Below are positions 24,596 to 30,258 of a DNA stretch of 30,258 bases, in pieces. Under the pieces are notes generated by a model. The model did not search any database. It worked only from the letters and a program-made list of their open reading frames with translations, and was not told the DNA's origin. The first letter of the stretch is position 1; every line of letters starts with the position of its first letter. The translations under genes were made by a program, and so were the position numbers. This DNA is from Candidatus Altarchaeales archaeon (lineage in GTDB: Archaea > Altiarchaeota > Altiarchaeia > IMC4 > QMZM01), in NCBI GenBank assembly GCA_003663175.1, contig QMZM01000002.1:1-30258 (forward strand). The letters run 5' to 3'.

Positions 24596-27422
24596 TCTCA
24601 ATAACACTCCCGATATTTTTTCCAGAGCACCATCCGATGGCTAAGGATTTGTCTCCCTTAGCATTTCCATCGACCATCTTTGATATTTTCCTCGCAATTG
24701 ATAATGAATTTAGATTTGAATTTGAATAAACGACAAAATTTGCAGTGTCTTCATCAATGCTCGCGATTATGAGTAATCCATTTGTTGGTGTTGATTTCCT
24801 TGCGATCTCTATTAGTTCGCCAACACTTAGCAGCGATGTAATTTTTTTGACAATCTTAACATTATTTCTCTCCACTCCAGATTCGAATTTATCCGAAATT
24901 TCTCTTATCAATAGATTCTTTAATTCGTTTTTGAGCCTTTGTAAATCCTTCTGCGATGACTTCCAGTCTCTGAATAATTTCCTTGCAGATTCTGCAGAGT
25001 CTATGACTATATCCTCGTATTTATTGCCGAATTCATATCTCTTTCCAGAAATTTCGTAAATCTTTTCCTCAAGGTCGTGTAATTTTTTCTTATTTAATGA
25101 TAATTCACTCCTGAATCTGTTAATTGTATCTGGCAATTTCTCTATATCGACTGAGAATATATTTGCAATGTCATCGAGTTCGTTTTCTGGCAAATCGGCA
25201 TTGATCATCCTTATTATTTCCATTCTCCTCTCGAGATATTTTTCAAGAGCAGTTCCAGCCTTGAATTCTAATCTTATAACGCCATCCTGAATCCTCTTCG
25301 CATTTATAATTTTTATCCCTCCGACATCCTTAGTTGAATTTAGGTGCAATCCGCCACACGCCTCGACATCCCAGCCCTTTATATTAACTATCCTGATCTC
25401 TCCACCCGGAACGGCACCACCCTGATAAATTCTAAAGCCATATATCTTTTCAGCCTCATCCCTCGGCATAAATTTTATCTCAATCTCTCTGTTCTCCTCT
25501 ACAATCCGATTTGCCAATTTTTCGATCCTATCTATCTCCTCCCTTTTGAGTCTCGAGTGATGAGTTATGTCCAGTCTTCCAAGATCCTCGCTCTTATGCG
25601 CCCCAGCCTGCCATGAATGATTCCCAAGGACTCTCCTTGCTGCACCATTTATTATGTGTGTTGCGGTGTGATGCTGCATTAATTGAAGTCTTCTCCCCCA
25701 ATCGATTTCACAATTAACCTCCTGCGATTCCACTACATCATTAAGATTCCCAGAAATTTTATGCAGAACAACATTTCCAATCTTCTTCACATCTATAACA
25801 TCCAGTCCGTCGATAGATCCGTGATCTGCCTCTTGACCTCCACCTTCTGGATAAAAACATGTCCTGTCAAGTATTATAAAGTTATCTACCTTTTTGATAA
25901 TTCTTGCCTTGAATTTCCTCTTATTCTGATTCTCGTAGTAGAGTAGAGTTGTCGGTTCTATACCACCAACATCAATTTCCAATTCCTCATTATCCACCTC
26001 AACCTGCTCGTGCATTCTTGCGATCCTGATGTAAAAATCTTCCGGGATATTGACTCTTAAATTGGAAAATTCCCTCACGATGTCCGGTGTAAGGCCGTGG
26101 GAATCATAAAGGTGAATCAGATGATTTAATGAAATTTCCCTTATCCCATTATTCCTTAATTCATTTTCAATCTTTGCAATGATCTTCCTCCCCCTCAATA
26201 ATGTGTTCTCATATTTCTCCTCCTCGACATCACACAATTCAAGTATATCCTCTTTATTCTCATTTAATTCTGGGAAATCCCTCTTAAAGTATGAAATCTG
26301 CAATTTCAAAATTTCCGATAATCTCATATTCAAACCAAGATATTTTAATGCCCTTAGGGTTCTCCTCGCGAGTAATCTTGCGAAATAGCCTGCCTTGACA
26401 TTTGAGGGGACTATGCCTCCATCATTCAGCATAAACATCAATGCCCTCGTATGGTCACATATTGCATAGAGATTCTCTAATGGTTCAATAATCCTTACCA
26501 ATTCATCAACCTCAATCTTAAGTCTCTCCGAGACCTTTTTTCTCAATAAATTTAAATCAGTGGAATTCTCAACATTCATCATGCCAGCAATTCTTGAATA
26601 TTCTCCAATAACATTTTCATTCTCTTCAATATCTACTTCCCTCTTTAATCTCGAAAGAACATCCCCAAAAATAGCCTCGTATAAATTTGGAGTCGCATTA
26701 GAAAGCCATGTGAATCTCTCCAAACCATAACCAGTATCAACGACTTGCATATCCATTTCCCTTTTTCCCGAGGGTGTGTCTTCATACATCATAAACACGA
26801 GGGTCGCCAATTCAACACCCTCAACAATGACCTCAAAACAGGGACCAGAGTTTCCACCCCCGGACCACTCAGATTCTATGTAGAGAATTTTCTCCTCCGG
26901 AATCCCAAGTTCTAAGAGAAGATTGTGGCATAATTCGACGGTTCTGTCCTTAAAATACACGAATTTCTCATTTGTGTTAAATGCGTGGTGTGCCATCATC
27001 TCAAATAGAGTTAGATGTCTACCAGTTTTACCAACATTGTCGATATCATTAAATCTCAGGCATGTCTGAGAAATCACAAGAGGATTTGCTGGTGGTTCTA
27101 TTGTTCTGTTAAGAACCCAGGGCTGGAAACATGAGATCGATGCAATTGTGAAGAATGTATCGTTTCTCCATCTCGCAACGATCGGGTATCTCTTAATCCT
27201 CTTGTGAGAATTCTTCTCAAAGAATGATAGATAGAACTCGCGCATTTCATGAAGATTCAGGGCTTTTTTTGTGGGTGGATTGCCAATAAATCTGTATTCA
27301 TCGCAAGGAGGTTCCCCACATATCTCCCTTTTTTCTATACTCCAGAAGAATTTCCCACACTTCTCACATCTATTTCTACTGAAATTCTCCCTCCTGAATA
27401 ATTCTACTTCATATTCTGACAT
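24576..27422 (-). CDS. alaS: Alanyl-tRNA synthetase, archaeal type
   Basis: 948 residues from ATG 27422; a TTG at 27446 is in frame but lies inside promoter-like DNA. N-terminal zinc-ribbon-like CEKCGKFFW ... CGEPPCDEY is the archaeal hallmark. The class II core (motif 2 region QTCLRFNDIDNVGKTGRHLTLFEMMAHH, then YGLERFTW) is followed by the editing domain with QHHTATHIINGA and CGGLHLNSTKDVGG, which remove Ser and Gly from tRNA-Ala. The C-terminal coiled-coil/oligomer part ends in KGDKSLAIGWCSGKN. All parts are intact. It is the first gene of the long minus-strand run and shares a 41-base divergent promoter with gpgS. Confidence 0.95.
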   Translation of the reverse strand: MSEYEVELFRRENFSRNRCEKCGKFFWSIEKREICGEPPCDEYRFIGNPPTKKALNLHEMREFYLSFFEKNSHKRIKRYPIVARWRNDTFFTIASISCFQPWVLNRTIEPPANPLVISQTCLRFNDIDNVGKTGRHLTLFEMMAHHAFNTNEKFVYFKDRTVELCHNLLLELGIPEEKILYIESEWSGGGNSGPCFEVIVEGVELATLVFMMYEDTPSGKREMDMQVVDTGYGLERFTWLSNATPNLYEAIFGDVLSRLKREVDIEENENVIGEYSRIAGMMNVENSTDLNLLRKKVSERLKIEVDELVRIIEPLENLYAICDHTRALMFMLNDGGIVPSNVKAGYFARLLARRTLRALKYLGLNMRLSEILKLQISYFKRDFPELNENKEDILELCDVEEEKYENTLLRGRKIIAKIENELRNNGIREISLNHLIHLYDSHGLTPDIVREFSNLRVNIPEDFYIRIARMHEQVEVDNEELEIDVGGIEPTTLLYYENQNKRKFKARIIKKVDNFIILDRTCFYPEGGGQEADHGSIDGLDVIDVKKIGNVVLHKISGNLNDVVESQEVNCEIDWGRRLQLMQHHTATHIINGAARRVLGNHSWQAGAHKSEDLGRLDITHHSRLKREEIDRIEKLANRIVEENREIEIKFMPRDEAEKIYGFRIYQGGAVPGGEIRIVNIKGWDVEACGGLHLNSTKDVGGIKIINAKRIQDGVIRLEFKAGTALEKYLERRMEIIRMINADLPENELDDIANIFSVDIEKLPDTINRFRSELSLNKKKLHDLEEKIYEISGKRYEFGNKYEDIVIDSAESARKLFRDWKSSQKDLQRLKNELKNLLIREISDKFESGVERNNVKIVKKITSLLSVGELIEIARKSTPTNGLLIIASIDEDTANFVVYSNSNLNSLSIARKISKMVDGNAKGDKSLAIGWCSGKNIGSVIENGLREI

Positions 27423-27463
27423 TTTTATAAATATAAAATTTCGCAACTAAAATTTATAATGCA
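27423..27463. promoter_or_regulatory. Overlapping divergent promoters of alaS and gpgS
   Basis: The 41-base gap between alaS and gpgS holds a TATA element for each. On the plus strand TTTATAAATATAAAA (about 27424-27438) sits about 30 bases before ATG 27464. On the minus strand ATTATAAATT (27460-27451) sits about 30 bases before ATG 27422. Both messages would be leaderless or nearly so, and the two promoters overlap physically, so they could compete. Confidence 0.6.
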
Positions 27464-28885
27464 ATGAAATTATTCCATAAAGGTCCGCATATAACATCAA
27501 AGAGCATTGAGCGCTTAAAACTTGAGAACTATGTCATAGACGAATCTGGAAAGAGACCCGTTGCAATCTCTGTTGTTATCCCAACCTTTAACAAGAATGA
27601 TAAGAAATACAATAAAGCGGTCCTCAATATAATATCCAAGTGTGGCGATCTAATAGATTCTGGAATAATCGATGAGGTTGTTATTGCCGAGGGCTCAAGA
27701 ACGAGAGATGGAAGACCAGATATCGAATTCATGGAATTTCTTCTCGCGGCTGCAATAAGGTCATCGAGGACATTTGAAAGGGAGGTTGAATTTATAAGAT
27801 CCATGCCGGAAGGCAAACAGAAGGCATTACAAGGAAGATACGATTTCTCCTTCAGAATTCTATCTCAGGTTGATCCGGAATTACATAACATATATCTGAA
27901 TCAGGGCATACTTAATGAGGAAGAAATAGGAAAACTAAAACATGGAAAGGGAGCAAACCTTTGGTTTTCTGTCCCAGCAACCTATGGCGATATAATCTGC
28001 TTCATCGATTCTGACATACTCTCATTCAAGAGACATTATATAAGATACCTGTGCGAACCAATATTGAGAAATTGGATATCTGGAGAAAAACACAAGGAAA
28101 AATCGAGGATATTATTTACAAAGGCATCATACATAAGACAGCACAAGATTCCTGGAGGTTATACTCTGGGGGGAAGGCTCAGCAGACTTGTCGGAATACC
28201 GATTTTAAATGTTCTGGCAAGACATGGAATATTTAATGGATTAGACTCAATTTCGTATCCATTTAGTGGGGAGTGTGCACTTACGAGAGGTACATTAAAC
28301 GAGTTGCAGTTTTCTAATGGCTATGACATAGAAATCTCAATATTGTGTCAATTATGGAAGAGATACGGTGTGGAGAGAATTGCACAACCAGACCTCGGCT
28401 TCTTCCAACACCTGCCTGGGAATGAGGAGCATGCGGAGGAAATGCTGCTCGATATTTCAATTGCACTGTTCTACTGGATTAGAAGATATAAATTGATAAA
28501 TAAGATTAGAGATATTGATAAGTTATTGGATGAGTATGAGGAAACCGCAAAGAATATGTTGCCATTATTTGAGAGAATAGCAAGAGAAAGACCAAGCAGG
28601 ATTAGCTACACGCCAGAGGACATGAATATCGACCTCGAGAGAATTTCTAAGTATAGGAGTATCCTCAAGAGGGGGTATGAACTCTCAAGAAAGAGAGAGC
28701 CAAAGCTATTAAGACCTTGGGCGGAGATAAGAGATAAGATAAATTCAAGAATTGGATATAATTATCAAAATCTAAAGACAACACTACAAATGAGAGTAAA
28801 TAAATTTACATCAAATATGATTCTCTCGTATATAAGGATATATGTTGATAGATCTGCCGATATAATAAGGAGATTCACAGAATGA
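27464..28885 (+). CDS. gpgS: Glucosyl-3-phosphoglycerate synthase-like (GT-A)
   Basis: 473 residues. The GT-A fold is evident: ISVVIPTFN (about 35-44), IDEVVIAEG, KGANLWFSVPATYGDIICFIDSDI with the D-x-D metal motif at about 185, then PFSGECALTRGTLNELQFSNGYDIEISILCQL and IAQPDLGFFQH. This matches GT81 glucosyl-3-phosphoglycerate synthases (NDP-glucose plus 3-phosphoglycerate) rather than GT55 mannosyl enzymes. The chain is longer than the usual 300-400 residues, with about 100 extra basic helical residues at the end. Its TGA overlaps the ATG of the phosphatase gene. Product: a precursor of glucosylglycerate, a compatible solute. Mannosyl use remains possible. Confidence 0.75.
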   Translation: MKLFHKGPHITSKSIERLKLENYVIDESGKRPVAISVVIPTFNKNDKKYNKAVLNIISKCGDLIDSGIIDEVVIAEGSRTRDGRPDIEFMEFLLAAAIRSSRTFEREVEFIRSMPEGKQKALQGRYDFSFRILSQVDPELHNIYLNQGILNEEEIGKLKHGKGANLWFSVPATYGDIICFIDSDILSFKRHYIRYLCEPILRNWISGEKHKEKSRILFTKASYIRQHKIPGGYTLGGRLSRLVGIPILNVLARHGIFNGLDSISYPFSGECALTRGTLNELQFSNGYDIEISILCQLWKRYGVERIAQPDLGFFQHLPGNEEHAEEMLLDISIALFYWIRRYKLINKIRDIDKLLDEYEETAKNMLPLFERIARERPSRISYTPEDMNIDLERISKYRSILKRGYELSRKREPKLLRPWAEIRDKINSRIGYNYQNLKTTLQMRVNKFTSNMILSYIRIYVDRSADIIRRFTE

Positions 28886-29631
28886 AATTCTCAGGATGTA
28901 GGTATATAATATTTACTGATTTGGATGGCACACTAATTGATGAGGAATATTCATATAGGGATGCCGAGGATGCGCTAAGCATAATAAAGAAGAGGGAGAT
29001 TCCTCTGATATTATGCACGAGCAAGACGAGGGCTGAGATCGAAATTTATAGGAATGAGATCGGTATAAACGACCCCTTTATCTCTGAGAATGGTGGTGCA
29101 ATATTTATACCAGAGAATTATTTTGAGAATTTGAATTTCGACAAGAGAATTGATCAATATTGTGTCATAGAATTGGGAATTCCATACACAAGACTTAGAG
29201 GAGCCATAGAGAGAATTAGAAAAGGTGGTTATAAAATTAAGGGATTTGGCGACATGAGTGTAAAAGAAATATCAACCATAACAAATCTCGGCATCAGAGA
29301 AGCAGAACTATCAAAGAAAAGAGAATATGATGAGCCATTTATTATTCAGAATGGAGATGAGCGTGAGGTATTAAGAATTATAAGGGAGTTTAAACTCATG
29401 GTTACAAAGGGGGGCAGATTCTACCATCTCACAGGAAACAATGATAAGGGAAAGGCGGTAAGAATTCTAACAGATGTCTTCAGAAAGAATGGATTTGATG
29501 GAGAGACAATTGGTCTTGGGGATAGTGAAAATGACTTTCCAATGTTAAGAAATGTTGACATTCCGATCCTCATAAGAGATGGTCCTAGAGAATGGAATAC
29601 AAGAATATTAAAAATTTTGGGAAGGGGATAA
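28882..29631 (+). CDS. Glucosyl/mannosyl-3-phosphoglycerate phosphatase (HAD)
   Basis: 249 residues, HAD-IIB family of the MpgP/GpgP type. It removes the phosphate from glucosyl- or mannosyl-3-phosphoglycerate. Motif I is FTDLDGTLID (Asp nucleophile and general acid), motif II is LCTSKT, the cap includes PFISENGGAIFIP, and motif III/IV is KGKAVRILTD ... GLGDSENDFPML with the metal-binding Asp pair. It overlaps the synthase gene by four bases (ATGA). Together they complete a two-step glucosylglycerate or mannosylglycerate pathway. Confidence 0.87.
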   Translation: MKFSGCRYIIFTDLDGTLIDEEYSYRDAEDALSIIKKREIPLILCTSKTRAEIEIYRNEIGINDPFISENGGAIFIPENYFENLNFDKRIDQYCVIELGIPYTRLRGAIERIRKGGYKIKGFGDMSVKEISTITNLGIREAELSKKREYDEPFIIQNGDEREVLRIIREFKLMVTKGGRFYHLTGNNDKGKAVRILTDVFRKNGFDGETIGLGDSENDFPMLRNVDIPILIRDGPREWNTRILKILGRG

Positions 29632-29681
29632 ATTTGAGATGCAGTTCTAATAAATCTAATAAAGAAGTGCGTGAAATGGAC

Positions 29682-29688
29682 GTTAAGT
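29682..29688 (+). repeat. Possible end of a preceding attC site
   Basis: GTTAAGT at 29682-29688 fits the attC right-core consensus GTTRRRY exactly. It is preceded by GAC and followed within 17 bases by GCCTAAC, the left core of the next site. A matching upstream left core is not visible between 29632 and 29681, so it may be a truncated attC or chance. Confidence 0.3.
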
Positions 29689-29704
29689 GAAATGCACGCC
29701 GTTC

Positions 29705-29790
29705 GCCTAACAGCGGACATACGGCTTCGGTTCGCCCATTTGCCCAAATTTCAGCAAGCCGAACTTCGCATGTCCGTAAAAACGTTAGTT
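29705..29790 (+). repeat. attC-like integron cassette recombination site
   Basis: The left core is GCCTAAC at 29705-29711 (consensus RYYYAAC) and the right core is GTTAGTT at 29784-29790 (GTTRRRY with one mismatch). Between them two arms pair: 29714-29720 with 29770-29776 (7 bp), 29722-29724 with 29766-29768, and 29726-29730 with 29759-29763 (5 bp), with unpaired bases between blocks and a 28-base loop. Bulged, imperfectly paired arms between such cores are the hallmark of attC. The sequence is clearly richer in G+C than its surroundings and resembles cassette repeats familiar from Bacteroidetes and other environmental bacteria. The string CGCCGTTCGCC occurs both at 29697-29707 and again at 29797-29807. 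No integrase is in the window. Confidence 0.55.
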
Positions 29791-29845
29791 GCAATCCGCC
29801 GTTCGCCCTTAAAAAAACTTTTTAAAATAAAATTTTAACTCAATT

Positions 29846-30258
29846 ATGATGCAAAAACAAAAATATATAGTATATGGAATTTTGATTTTAGCAGTAGTTA
29901 CTGTGACTTTCATAAGCGGCTGCATAAGACAAGAAGTTACTTGCAATCCACCATATATTAAAGTCGGTACCTCTTGTTGCTTGGATCAAAATAATAATTC
30001 TATATGTGATAAAGATGAAAAATCGATAATACAAACGCCTATTACAGGAAAAATTGTAGAAAACACCACAGCTGTTATTTCTGAAGTTATTGATGGGGAT
30101 ACAGTAAAATTACAAAATGGTAAAACAGTTAGATTGTTAGGTATAAATGCTCCAGAAAAAGGACAGCCTTATTATGAGGAATGTACAAGTAGATTAAGAG
30201 AATTAATTGAAGGTAAAGAAGTTATCTTGGAAAAAGATGTTGATGATAAAGACCAATA
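29846..30258 (+). CDS. Lipoprotein with thermonuclease-like (SNase) domain, partial
   Basis: 137 codons run off the right edge. ATG 29846 (or 29849) follows a TATA-like TTTTTAAAATAAAA (about 29818-29832), fitting a leaderless start. The signal MMQKQKYIVYGILILAVVTVTFISGC has a lipobox ISGC. Next comes a cysteine-rich piece CNPPYIKVGTSCCLDQNNNSICDKDE, seen in archaeal secreted proteins. From about residue 72 an SNase fold begins: VIDGDTVKLQNGKTVRLLGINAPE, keeping the catalytic first Asp and Arg, with Asn where staphylococcal nuclease has Asp40. It probably cuts nucleic acid outside the cell. It directly follows the attC-like site, so it may be the cargo of a cassette. Strong A-rich codon use differs slightly from the genes to the left. 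Confidence 0.8.
   Translation, partial: MMQKQKYIVYGILILAVVTVTFISGCIRQEVTCNPPYIKVGTSCCLDQNNNSICDKDEKSIIQTPITGKIVENTTAVISEVIDGDTVKLQNGKTVRLLGINAPEKGQPYYEECTSRLRELIEGKEVILEKDVDDKDQ

Noticed and set aside
27464..28885. Mannosyl-3-phosphoglycerate synthase (GT55)
   Set aside because: The PFSGE, GYDIE and IAQPDLG motifs match GT81 glucosyl enzymes better; sugar specificity still needs testing.

Overview
The window is archaeal. The evidence is an archaeal-type prolyl-tRNA synthetase with its C-terminal zinc site, an archaeal-type alanyl-tRNA synthetase, a tetraether-lipid synthase homologue, a beta-RFAP synthase of methanopterin biosynthesis, a DUF2193-like protein known mainly from methanogens, a tRNA gene without encoded CCA, and many promoters of the BRE/TATA type placed about 25 bases before a start codon (leaderless transcripts). 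The DNA is AT-rich, with AGA/AGG arginine and ATA isoleucine codons. A methanopterin-using euryarchaeote, possibly a thermophile or methanogen/methanotroph relative, is the best inference. I cannot name the genus.

Layout. 1-2500 is an accessory or decaying region: dispersed-repeat DNA, an AAA ATPase with DUF4143 under a promoter flanked by operator-like repeats, a start-less VapB-VapC fusion remnant and a second broken frame. 2528-4407 is a cysteine-rich lipoprotein overlapping a membrane-anchored winged-helix regulator. 4486-8096 holds a HIT protein and a P-type Ca2+-like ATPase. 8300-12355 (minus) holds proS, the tetraether lipid synthase and an AI-2E-family membrane protein. 12428-17436 (minus) is a five-gene MacB-like ABC module: GbsR/MarR-like regulator, ATPase, COG1361-like secreted protein and two FtsX/MacB permeases, preceded by two tandem 18-bp operators. 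A tRNA-Thr(GGT) and a DUF2193-like gene follow. 19713-27422 (minus) is a long run: alaS, GGPP synthase, galU, galE, beta-RFAP synthase and DUF1464. Divergent from alaS is a glucosyl-3-phosphoglycerate synthase/phosphatase pair, which would make glucosylglycerate (or mannosylglycerate), a compatible solute. The right end holds an integron attC-like hairpin and a lipoprotein with a thermonuclease-like domain that runs off the window.

How the genes fit together. GalU supplies UDP-glucose, which GalE and possibly the glucosylglycerate enzyme can use. GGPP synthase makes the isoprenoid chain of archaeal lipids, and the tetraether synthase joins such chains. Beta-RFAP synthase commits to methanopterin. 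The ABC module probably exports or remodels something at the envelope under its own repressor.

Most notable for follow-up: the attC-like site and possible gene cassette in an archaeal context (29682-30258), the operator array at 1699-1739, the vapB-vapC fusion scar, the dispersed repeat shared by 122-172 and 19612-19662, and the lipoprotein/membrane-regulator pair.
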